A program made the translations under genes and the position numbers. Below the pieces are notes generated by a model, which saw nothing but the letters and a program-made list of their open reading frames with translations, made no database searches and had not been told where the DNA came from. Below are positions 1-6,553 of a stretch of 18,742 nucleotides of DNA, piece by piece. This DNA is from Deltaproteobacteria bacterium UBA6930. GTDB taxonomy: Bacteria; Myxococcota_A; UBA9160; UBA6930. The DNA is taken from the NCBI GenBank assembly GCA_002450755.1, contig DKAI01000195.1, forward strand, positions 1 to 18,742. The letters are read 5' to 3'. Numbering within the stretch: the first letter of the stretch is position 1; each line of letters opens with the position of its first letter.

Positions 1-43
1 CGACTGAAAGTGCAAGATAACTAGGCTTATTTTCAGAACAGAA

Positions 44-73
44 TTGACAGTTCCCGCGGGGCTCTCTTACTCT
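44..73 (+). promoter_or_regulatory. candidate sigma-70 promoter for the aldehyde dehydrogenase gene
   Basis: A perfect -35 hexamer TTGACA lies at 44-49. A partial -10 match, TACTCT, lies at 68-73 with an 18-nt spacer. Transcription from here would give a leader of roughly 25 nt before the GTG start at 106. The -35 box is exact but the -10 match is only 3 of 6, so this is a candidate only. Confidence 0.35.
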
Positions 74-105
74 TATGGTTCCTCAGGGGAAGACTAGGAG
101 CTGCG

Positions 106-1641
106 GTGTCAAGTTTAGAGCAAGTCCCACTTTCGGATTCAAATTCAATGAGACGGATTTGCACAGTCAATCCCGCCACAGGGATGCCCAGCCAAGAATA
201 CCTCGCAGCGTCAGATGTGGCTGTGAAACGTGCAGTTGAATCCGCCAAAGAGGCACAGGATGATTGGGCCCTGATACCGATAGAGGCAAGAGCTCGAGTT
301 CTCATTAAAGCTGCAAAAGCTCTTTTGGATTTACAGGAGGAATTTGCCGAGGTCATTAGCAGAGAAACGGGCAAGCCGATTCTTGAGGCCCTCGGAATGG
401 AAGTTCTAACAGGCTGTGACCTTCTTCATTTTTTCGCGCGTCGTGGCCCCCGGCTCCTTGCTGACGAAAAAATTTCTCCTCACTTATTTAAACACAAAAA
501 AGCATTCGTGACTTACGGCCCAAGGGGTGTTGTCGCGGTGATTAGTCCCTGGAATTTCCCTTTTTATTTAGGCCTATCGTCTGTCGCACAGGCCCTCGTT
601 GCGGGGAATGCAGTAGTCTTGAAACCTTCAGAATGGACACCGCAGTCTGGCCGATTGATACTCGAGTTGTTTCAGGCGGCCGATCTTCCTGCTGGTTTAC
701 TTTCGTGCATATGTGGGGACGGCGAGACTGGTGCTGCTCTAGTTTCGGCGGAAGTGGATCAAGTCTGTTTTACGGGCAGTGTAGAAACGGGGAGAAGGGT
801 AGCGGAATCCTGTGCGAGTAGGTTCATTCCGGTGGTTCTTGAACTAGGGGGGAAGGATGCGATGATTGTCTGCGCGGACGCTGACTTAGATCGCGCCGCA
901 TCCGGAGCCGTCTTCGGTTCTTTTGCCAATGCTGGCCAGATGTGCACCTCGGTGGAAAGAGTATATGTTGTTGATGAAGTGGCCGATGCTTTTATTCGCA
1001 AGGTCTTGCAAAAGACTTCTGAGTTACGACAGGGGGACCAGGGCCAAAGGGACATTGGCCCTATGACGCTCGAATCCCAGCTTAGGGTTGTTGAAAGGCA
1101 TGTGGAAGAAGCGACTTCCAAGGGAGCTCGTGTGCTCGCGGGAGGGAGATGTAATCCAGGTTATTCGGGTTTTTTCTTTGAGCCCACTGTACTTGTAGAT
1201 GTGAATCATGAAATGACCCTAATGAGGGAAGAAACATTTGGCCCAGTAATGCCGATAATGAGAGTACGTGATGAGAGAGAGGCGGTTAGATTCGCTAACG
1301 ATACGAGGTTTGGACTGGGGGCGAGCGTTTGGACTGGGGATAAACGGAAGGGAGTTGAAATCGGCAAGCAACTTAAGACCGGTTCAGTAGTGGTGAACGA
1401 TTGTTTGATAAATGCGGCGATGACTGAGCTTCCTTTTGGTGGTATCGATGAAAGTGGTATGGGAGTTTCAGTTGGAGTGCAAGGACTCCGAAGCTTTTGC
1501 CACGTACAGTCAGTTGCACTTGATCGGTTTGGCTTGAAGACTGAAATGTTGTGGTTTCCATATACGAATAAAAAGTTCAAACTGTTAAAGCGCCTAGCTC
1601 GAATAATCTGGGGAAGTTTTCTAGGAAAGTTATTTTCGTAA
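106..1641 (+). CDS. NAD(P)-dependent aldehyde dehydrogenase family protein
   Basis: This is a cytoplasmic ALDH-superfamily enzyme that oxidises an aldehyde to its carboxylate with NAD(P)+; the substrate cannot be read from sequence. Hallmarks are all present: PWNFP with oxyanion-hole Asn150, the LELGGKD general base Glu246, and the nucleophile Cys280 in GQMCTS. Length is 511 aa, about normal for the family. The C-terminus (about residues 475-511) is an aromatic and lysine-rich tail containing MLWFPYTNKKFKLLKRL and ending in LGKLFS; it resembles amphipathic or membrane-touching tails of some fatty-aldehyde dehydrogenases, but that is inference. The GTG start at 106 is chosen because AGGAG at 96-100 sits 5 nt upstream. 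A universal stress protein follows 47 nt downstream. Family assignment is secure; substrate and physiological role are open. Confidence 0.9.
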   Translation: MSSLEQVPLSDSNSMRRICTVNPATGMPSQEYLAASDVAVKRAVESAKEAQDDWALIPIEARARVLIKAAKALLDLQEEFAEVISRETGKPILEALGMEVLTGCDLLHFFARRGPRLLADEKISPHLFKHKKAFVTYGPRGVVAVISPWNFPFYLGLSSVAQALVAGNAVVLKPSEWTPQSGRLILELFQAADLPAGLLSCICGDGETGAALVSAEVDQVCFTGSVETGRRVAESCASRFIPVVLELGGKDAMIVCADADLDRAASGAVFGSFANAGQMCTSVERVYVVDEVADAFIRKVLQKTSELRQGDQGQRDIGPMTLESQLRVVERHVEEATSKGARVLAGGRCNPGYSGFFFEPTVLVDVNHEMTLMREETFGPVMPIMRVRDEREAVRFANDTRFGLGASVWTGDKRKGVEIGKQLKTGSVVVNDCLINAAMTELPFGGIDESGMGVSVGVQGLRSFCHVQSVALDRFGLKTEMLWFPYTNKKFKLLKRLARIIWGSFLGKLFS

Positions 1642-1653
1642 ATTGTTGTACCC

Positions 1654-1672
1654 AAGCCTGGCAGGCAGGCTT
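1654..1672. repeat. perfect inverted repeat between ALDH and usp genes
   Basis: AAGCCTG (1654-1660) and CAGGCTT (1666-1672) form a perfect 7-bp stem with a 5-nt loop, 12 nt after the ALDH stop and just before the Shine-Dalgarno of the next gene. No T-run follows, so it is not a standard intrinsic terminator. It may be an mRNA-stability or attenuation hairpin, or chance. Confidence 0.45.
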
Positions 1673-1688
1673 GCGATCGGAGAAGAAA

Positions 1689-2510
1689 ATGATGGAATCG
1701 ATTCTAATTGCCACTGATGGCTCCGAGGCCGCACATGCGGCGGAACGCTACGGTGTTTCCCTCGCTAAAAGGTTACGAGCGAGAGTGGTAGGGTTAACTG
1801 TAATTGAAGAACGTTGGTCTCAATTGCTCAGAGCAAACGCTTCAGGAATACCTTCCCCACCGCTTGAACCCGTGGAGGCGTTTTTAAGATCACGCGCGGA
1901 GGCTGCTCTCCGTCGCCTTGGGGACCTGTCTAGGAGCCATGGCGTTGATTGCAATACGGATACTCTTCGAGGAATTGCAGACGATCGGATTGTAGATCGT
2001 GCGCACAATACCGACTTGACTGTAATAGGACGGGATGGAATTTCGGCACCTTCTCGGTCTGCACTAATTGGTTCTACTGCGGACGGGGTTCTCAGAAAGT
2101 CCACAAAGCCGGTAATTGTCGTTCCTCGCGGAGCGGAGGCAGGAGGCGGGATTGTCCTTGGGTTCGACGGGTCCCCCGGGTCGCGTATAGCTGCCAAAGT
2201 GGGGATTGAATGTGCCAAGCGCCTCGGCCAGATACTCCACGTTTTTGTTGACTCTAAAGACAAAGGAAGAGCGGTGACAAGATTCGACGAGATGCGCCGT
2301 ATGCTTTCACCAAGTGAACTCACTATCCGAGAGGTTTCGTCGACGCTTGGCAGGCCTGATGTGAAAATTGTTGATGCAGCACGCGCCTCTGGGTCAGGCT
2401 TGATTGCTATAGGGGCATTCGGCCGTAACCGTATCAATGAATATTTCATTGGGAGCAATTCGGCATCGGTAGTTCGCTCGTCTCCGGTAGCCGTGTTGCT
2501 GGCTCGATAG
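1689..2510 (+). CDS. tandem-domain universal stress protein (UspA family)
   Basis: This is a 273-aa cytoplasmic protein with two Usp (Rossmann-like) domains in tandem. Domain 1 opens with ILIATDGSEAA and ends with PVIVVPRG. Domain 2 opens with GIVLGFDGSPGS and ends with SPVAVLLAR. Known Usp domains that bind ATP carry G-x2-G-x9-G-S/T. Domain 2 keeps this exactly (GAFGRNRINEYFIGS), while domain 1 has one extra residue between the glycines, so nucleotide binding may be confined to domain 2. The ATG at 1689 is preferred over an upstream in-frame TTG at 1671 because GGAG at 1679-1682 lies 6 nt ahead of it and the protein then begins right before the first beta strand. Its stop codon overlaps the lpxD GTG start by 1 nt, which implies cotranscription. 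The exact function of such proteins (stress, energy limitation, adhesion) cannot be inferred here. Confidence 0.88.
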   Translation: MMESILIATDGSEAAHAAERYGVSLAKRLRARVVGLTVIEERWSQLLRANASGIPSPPLEPVEAFLRSRAEAALRRLGDLSRSHGVDCNTDTLRGIADDRIVDRAHNTDLTVIGRDGISAPSRSALIGSTADGVLRKSTKPVIVVPRGAEAGGGIVLGFDGSPGSRIAAKVGIECAKRLGQILHVFVDSKDKGRAVTRFDEMRRMLSPSELTIREVSSTLGRPDVKIVDAARASGSGLIAIGAFGRNRINEYFIGSNSASVVRSSPVAVLLAR

Positions 2511-3550
2511 TGAATTATGACGCGCTGACGGTTGAGGAGTTAGTTGAAAGGCTCGGCGGAAGATCGGTGAAAGGCGATGCGAATATACAAATCAAAGGTA
2601 TTGCTGAGTTGACTTCCGCGACAGCGGAGGACCTTTGTTTTGTTCGCACTAAACGCCACTGGGTTGAGGCCGGATCTCCGCAGCCCGCAGCTATTTTGAT
2701 TCCTGAAGGAATTGAAATCGAAGGTCCGGTTCTAATATTTTCTGAGAATCCTAGTCTTGATTTCGCAAGAGCTGCACGTCTTTTTGCCTCTCCGCGTCAG
2801 TTTCCTAACGGAATTCATGCTTCCGCGGTTCTGCATGACAATGTGACATTAGGAGAGGATATTTCAATAGGGGCTGGAGCAGTCATCGGAGCAAATTGCC
2901 GAATAGGAGACCACTCAATCATTTGGCCAAATGTGACTCTTTACGATGGTGTTAAAATAGGAAGTAACTGTGAAATCCACTCATCCTGTACGTTACGCGA
3001 GGACGTAATTTTGGGTGATCGCGTAACTCTTCACCCTGGGGTTGTCCTCGGTGCAGACGGTTTCGGCTACGAATTCGCTGAAGATGGCCGGCTGGAAAAA
3101 GTTCCTCAAATAGGGACCGTTAAGGTCGGAGATGAGACGGAAATCGGTGCCAACACTACTGTTGATCGCGCAAGAGTTGGGGTTACAAGTATAGGTGCTA
3201 GATGCAAGATCGATAACCTAGTTCAAATTGCGCACAACTGTCAGATTGGCGATGACTGTGTGGTAGTAGCCCAGACAGGTTTAGCCGGAGGAGTGCGACT
3301 AGGTTCACGAGTCGCGGTTATGGCTCAGGCCGGTTTAGATGGTTCCGCGAGAGTTGGTGACGGGGCTATCATTGGAGCACGTGCAGGGGTTATGGGTGAG
3401 GTAGGTCCCGGGAAGCGAATGTTCGGCATCCCAGCTGTTGAGGGCAAGGGGTGGCTTCGAAGCGTTTCGCTTAGCGCAAGATTGCCGGAATTTTTGAAGA
3501 GAATACGCGCGCTCGAAAAACGTGTGTTTGGAGATAAGGGAAGCGAATAA
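2510..3550 (+). CDS. lpxD: UDP-3-O-acylglucosamine N-acyltransferase (lipid A synthesis)
   Basis: LpxD transfers a 3-hydroxyacyl chain from acyl-ACP to the 2-amino group of UDP-3-O-acylglucosamine, the third step of lipid A synthesis, in the cytoplasm. The 346-aa length matches the family (about 340). Residues 1-100 form the N-terminal uridine-binding domain. From about residue 100 to 310 there are continuous hexapeptide repeats of a left-handed beta helix (for example VTLGED, ISIGAG, CQIGDD). A helical tail follows to the end. The catalytic histidine is His242 in AHNCQIG, equivalent to His239 of E. coli. The GTG start overlaps the last base of the upstream usp stop codon; no strong Shine-Dalgarno is seen, suggesting translational coupling. 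rnhB starts 3 nt after the stop. The usual partners fabZ, lpxA and lpxB are not here. Confidence 0.96.
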   Translation: MNYDALTVEELVERLGGRSVKGDANIQIKGIAELTSATAEDLCFVRTKRHWVEAGSPQPAAILIPEGIEIEGPVLIFSENPSLDFARAARLFASPRQFPNGIHASAVLHDNVTLGEDISIGAGAVIGANCRIGDHSIIWPNVTLYDGVKIGSNCEIHSSCTLREDVILGDRVTLHPGVVLGADGFGYEFAEDGRLEKVPQIGTVKVGDETEIGANTTVDRARVGVTSIGARCKIDNLVQIAHNCQIGDDCVVVAQTGLAGGVRLGSRVAVMAQAGLDGSARVGDGAIIGARAGVMGEVGPGKRMFGIPAVEGKGWLRSVSLSARLPEFLKRIRALEKRVFGDKGSE

Positions 3551-3553
3551 ACT

Positions 3554-4372
3554 ATGGACTTTTCGAAGTTGCAATGTCAGTCACTTTCGGTCCTCCGTCA
3601 ACAAATAAAACTTCTGAAAGATGAGAATGCACTCGAAGAATTCGCTTCAAGACTGACCTCAGATGAACGAAGAGGGGCAGCGGTACTCCAGAAGGCGGCA
3701 CGTCAAAGCGCTGAAGATCTTCGCCTCGAAAAAGAGCGCCTTAGATTGCTTTTTGAGTATCGACTCGCGTTGTTTAAAAAAGGCTATCAGCTTGTTGCCG
3801 GTGTCGATGAAGTTGGTATGGGTCCGTTAGCGGGACCAGTCATTGCTGCTGCAGTAATCCTACCTGATGAGGTGAACCTTTCAGGGCTCAACGATTCAAA
3901 GGTACTCTCGTCGAAACGCCGCGAGGAGTTAGCGGAGAAAATTCGCGAACAAGCCGTTAGCTACGCATTTGGTAAAGCTAGCTCGAGCGAGATTGATAGA
4001 GTCAATATCTTTCAGGCTGGACTGCTAGCAATGTCTAGAGCAGTTACGGGTCTTTCTGTGTCGCCCGACTACGTGCTTGTTGATGCCCGGAGTATCCCCA
4101 ATTTACCAGTTCCTCAAACATCTCTTGTCAAAGGTGATTCAAAAGATGGAAGTATTGCCGCTGCTTCTATCTTGGCCAAAGTTGAACGGGATGGATTGAT
4201 GCGAGCCTTGGATCGTCGCTTTCCTAGCTTTGGATTTGCAAAACATAAGGGTTATCCAACCGCGCAGCATTTGGGCGCACTGAAAAAATATGGTCCATGT
4301 GATGAACACCGAAGGTCATTTGGACCAGTTGCTGATCGAGTGGTCTCTAAGCCAAGGATAAGAATGTCTTGA
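3554..4372 (+). CDS. rnhB: ribonuclease HII with N-terminal extension
   Basis: RNase HII cleaves the RNA strand of RNA:DNA hybrids and nicks DNA at single embedded ribonucleotides, starting ribonucleotide excision repair. The type-2 RNase H fold starts near residue 79 (YQLVAGVDEVG). The four acidic catalytic residues appear to be Asp85, Glu86, Asp177 (VLVDA) and Asp213 (AKVERD). The C-terminal HKGYPTAQHLGALKKYGP segment is typical. An approximately 75-residue charged helical extension precedes the core, as in the Bacillus and Clostridium enzymes, rather than the compact E. coli form. The family signature GRG after the first acidic pair reads Gly88-Met89-Gly90, losing the arginine used in junction recognition. 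The gene sits 3 nt after lpxD and 6 nt before truD, so it is probably in one transcript. Confidence 0.94.
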   Translation: MDFSKLQCQSLSVLRQQIKLLKDENALEEFASRLTSDERRGAAVLQKAARQSAEDLRLEKERLRLLFEYRLALFKKGYQLVAGVDEVGMGPLAGPVIAAAVILPDEVNLSGLNDSKVLSSKRREELAEKIREQAVSYAFGKASSSEIDRVNIFQAGLLAMSRAVTGLSVSPDYVLVDARSIPNLPVPQTSLVKGDSKDGSIAAASILAKVERDGLMRALDRRFPSFGFAKHKGYPTAQHLGALKKYGPCDEHRRSFGPVADRVVSKPRIRMS

Positions 4373-4378
4373 GGTCTG

Positions 4379-5362
4379 ATGAAACCTAGGTTAGGCGTTT
4401 ACCCTGAAGATTTCGTGGTTGAAGAAATTCCTCTGCGGGATCCTGAAGGCCACGGTCCTCATACCCACTTATGGATTGAGAAGAGACTCGCCAACACATT
4501 TGAAATAGTCCGACTTCTCGCTCGAAAGTGTCGAGTGCATGCTAGAGAGGTGGGTTTTTCTGGCTTGAAGGACCGCAATGCTGTTACGCGCCAGTGGTTT
4601 TCGGTTCCGCGCGTGAATCCCAAGACTGCTTCTCTTTGGGAAGATTCACGTTTCCGAGTACTTAGGGCTGCGAGAGATCCAGAAAAAATCCGTACAGGAA
4701 GAATCGCAGGGAATCGGTTCAGTTTAGTAGTTCGTGATATTCCTTATATGGTTCTTGAGCAACTCCAGACGCGCCTCGATTTGATGGAAGTCCGAGGTAT
4801 GCCGAATAGGTTTGGAAAGCAACGGTTTGGAAGACGTGGTGACAATTCGAGATTCGGTCGGGAAATACTTTTCGGTAAACGCCGGTCCCGATCTCGACAG
4901 CAGGAGCGTTTTCTTGTTTCCGCCCTGCAAAGTGAAGTTTTTAACAAGGTTCTGGACGCACGCGGAGAATGCGATCGATTAGAACCGGGTGATTGGGCGA
5001 TGGATCACCTTTCCGGACGAGTGGAACTGGTGGACGTCTTCGATGTTTGGCGAGATCGCCATCGCCGGCTCGAGGTAAGTGCTACCGGGCCTATATTCGG
5101 ATTTAAGGTTCGTCTGGCCCAGGAATATCCTGGCGAATTGGAAAGGAGGATCTTTCTAGAAAATGGTATCCCAGAGCCTGCAGATCTTAAGGAGCCGAGG
5201 GGGCTGAGGATCCCCGGATCGAGACGACCTCTCCGTGTGAATGTTGCACCTATAGCCATGAATCAAATTGAGGCAAATGTTGTGAGACTCTCGTTCTCTC
5301 TTCCTTCGGGAAGTTATGCGACGATTCTAGTTGATGAGCTTTTCAGTGAGATTTCTCAATGA
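4379..5362 (+). CDS. truD: tRNA pseudouridine(13) synthase TruD
   Basis: TruD converts uridine 13 of certain tRNAs (tRNA-Glu in E. coli) to pseudouridine. The 327-aa protein carries the family's catalytic motif GLKDRNAVTRQ with Asp65 as the catalytic aspartate (Asp80 in E. coli). It also has the diagnostic NRFGKQRFGRRGDNSRFG stretch near residues 141-158 and the N-terminal opening PEDFVVEEIP. The ATG at 4379 has GAGG at 4371-4374, overlapping the rnhB stop, so the two are likely translationally coupled. The C-terminal half (SYATILVDELF) is normal for the family, with no truncation. cysK follows downstream after a short gap. Confidence 0.95.
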   Translation: MKPRLGVYPEDFVVEEIPLRDPEGHGPHTHLWIEKRLANTFEIVRLLARKCRVHAREVGFSGLKDRNAVTRQWFSVPRVNPKTASLWEDSRFRVLRAARDPEKIRTGRIAGNRFSLVVRDIPYMVLEQLQTRLDLMEVRGMPNRFGKQRFGRRGDNSRFGREILFGKRRSRSRQQERFLVSALQSEVFNKVLDARGECDRLEPGDWAMDHLSGRVELVDVFDVWRDRHRRLEVSATGPIFGFKVRLAQEYPGELERRIFLENGIPEPADLKEPRGLRIPGSRRPLRVNVAPIAMNQIEANVVRLSFSLPSGSYATILVDELFSEISQ

Positions 5363-5420
5363 CAAATTGGGAAGAAGCGAGGTAATCTCAGAATCCAAAT
5401 AGTTAAAAATGAGGAAGAGT

Positions 5421-6377
5421 ATGAAAATTTATGAAGATATTACCAGTTTGATAGGAGGCACTCCTTTAGTCCGACTTAATCGTGTGACCGATGGCCTAAA
5501 AGCTTCTGTTATCGCGAAGTTGGAAGGTGCGAATCCTGCTAATAGTGTTAAAGATCGCATAGGGTTGGCGATGATTGATGAAGCTGAACGAGATGGTTTG
5601 ATCCATCCCGGAAAAACTATCCTGGTTGAGCCGACAAGTGGGAATACAGGCATCGCGCTGGCATTTGTGGCTGCTGTAAAGGGCTATCAGTGTGTTTTAG
5701 TGATGCCGGAAACTATGAGCCTTGAACGTAGGATTACCCTCCGTGCTTTTGGAGCAAAGCTCGTACTGACTGAAGGTGCCAAAGGGATGAATGGTGCAAT
5801 TGAAAAAGCCAATCAACTCGCGTCTGAAATTGACGGAGCATTTATGCCCCAACAGTTCCAAAATCCTGCGAACCCAGAGGTGCATCGCAATACTACAGCT
5901 GAAGAAATATGGAGCGACACCGATGGTAAAGTTGATGCGTTAATCGCTGGAGTCGGCACTGGTGGAACCATAACTGGGATTGCGGACGTGCTCAAATCTC
6001 GCAAACCTTCTTTTCAAGCGATTGCGGTAGAACCTGAAGCTAGTCCAGTCTTGTCTGGAGGGTCTCCAGGTCCACATAAAATCCAGGGTATTGGTGCAGG
6101 TTTTGTTCCAGACATTTTGGACAAAAGCCTTGTAGATGATGTCATAACCGTTGGTAATGATGCGTCGTTTGATATGGCACGGAGGCTTGCGCAAGAGGAA
6201 GGGATTCTTTGTGGAATTTCCTCTGGAGCGGCCGTGACGGCAGCCTGTGAGTATGCAAGGCGTCCAGGCAACGAAAGTAAAATGGTTGTCGTAATCATTC
6301 CAAGCTTTGGGGAACGCTATCTTAATACCGATCTTTTTGAACCGTATCGTTACGAGGGCAGTGACGAGGTCTTGTAG
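5421..6377 (+). CDS. cysK: cysteine synthase A (O-acetylserine sulfhydrylase)
   Basis: CysK is a PLP enzyme that makes L-cysteine from O-acetyl-L-serine and sulfide in the cytoplasm. The 318-aa protein has the PLP-forming Lys44 in NSVKDRIG, the substrate/cofactor loop TSGNTG at residues 72-77, the phosphate-binding [10 protein letters not shown], and the C-terminal GISSGAA and [13 protein letters not shown] motifs typical of CysK rather than CysM. I prefer the ATG at 5421 over the in-frame ATG at 5409, because GAGGA at 5411-5415 is placed 5 nt ahead of it and the protein then starts MKIYEDI, like its homologues. It lies 58 nt after truD and may share its transcript. No regulatory motif was recognised in the gap. 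Confidence 0.95.
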   Translation: MKIYEDITSLIGGTPLVRLNRVTDGLKASVIAKLEGANPANSVKDRIGLAMIDEAERDGLIHPGKTILVEPTSGNTGIALAFVAAVKGYQCVLVMPETMSLERRITLRAFGAKLVLTEGAKGMNGAIEKANQLASEIDGAFMPQQFQNPANPEVHRNTTAEEIWSDTDGKVDALIAGVGTGGTITGIADVLKSRKPSFQAIAVEPEASPVLSGGSPGPHKIQGIGAGFVPDILDKSLVDDVITVGNDASFDMARRLAQEEGILCGISSGAAVTAACEYARRPGNESKMVVVIIPSFGERYLNTDLFEPYRYEGSDEVL

Positions 6378-6444
6378 GGTCGATCTGTGCGTTTAGAGGT
6401 GAACAAGGCCTGAGCAAAAGGTACTAGCTCGATTTCTGAAAAAC

Positions 6445-6474
6445 TGAATACATAAATTCATTATTCTGAATTTA
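6445..6474. promoter_or_regulatory. array of TGAAT/ATTCA half-sites upstream of polA (possible operator)
   Basis: Three alternating half-sites lie exactly 11 bp apart: TGAAT at 6445-6449, ATTCA at 6456-6460 and TGAAT at 6467-6471. The right-hand pair extends to a perfect 8-bp inverted repeat, TAAATTCA (6453-6460) and TGAATTTA (6467-6474), with a 6-bp spacer. The 11-bp period is one helical turn, as expected for a dimeric DNA-binding protein. The gap is AT-rich, so chance or a simple hairpin remains possible. No T-run makes it a terminator for cysK. Confidence 0.35.
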
Positions 6475-6489
6475 ATTTCCTAAAACTTT

Positions 6490-6518
6490 TTGAGTATCCA
6501 AAGGCTCTAAAGTTTAAC
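6490..6518 (+). promoter_or_regulatory. candidate sigma-70 promoter for polA
   Basis: TTGAGT at 6490-6495 and TTTAAC at 6513-6518 are separated by 17 nt, each matching 4 of 6 consensus bases, in the 176-nt gap between cysK and the polA ATG. A start site near 6525 would give a leader of about 30 nt to that ATG. The half-site array lies just upstream. Weak matches, so tentative. Confidence 0.3.
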
Positions 6519-6553
6519 ATCATTTAGAAGGCGCCTTGAGCTATGGTCTTTGT

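Noticed and set aside
1..105. Tail of an upstream gene at the left edge
   Set aside because: No plus- or minus-strand frame in this stretch carries a recognisable protein end, so only the possible promoter was kept.
1820..2458. 212-codon open frame on the minus strand across the universal stress protein gene
   Set aside because: It lies wholly antisense to a well-supported Usp gene, is rich in Arg, Ser and Pro, and has no recognisable motif.
6378..6535. Intrinsic terminator or small RNA in the cysK-polA gap
   Set aside because: The inverted repeat there is AT-rich with no GC stem and no following T-run, and no conserved RNA fold is recognisable by eye.
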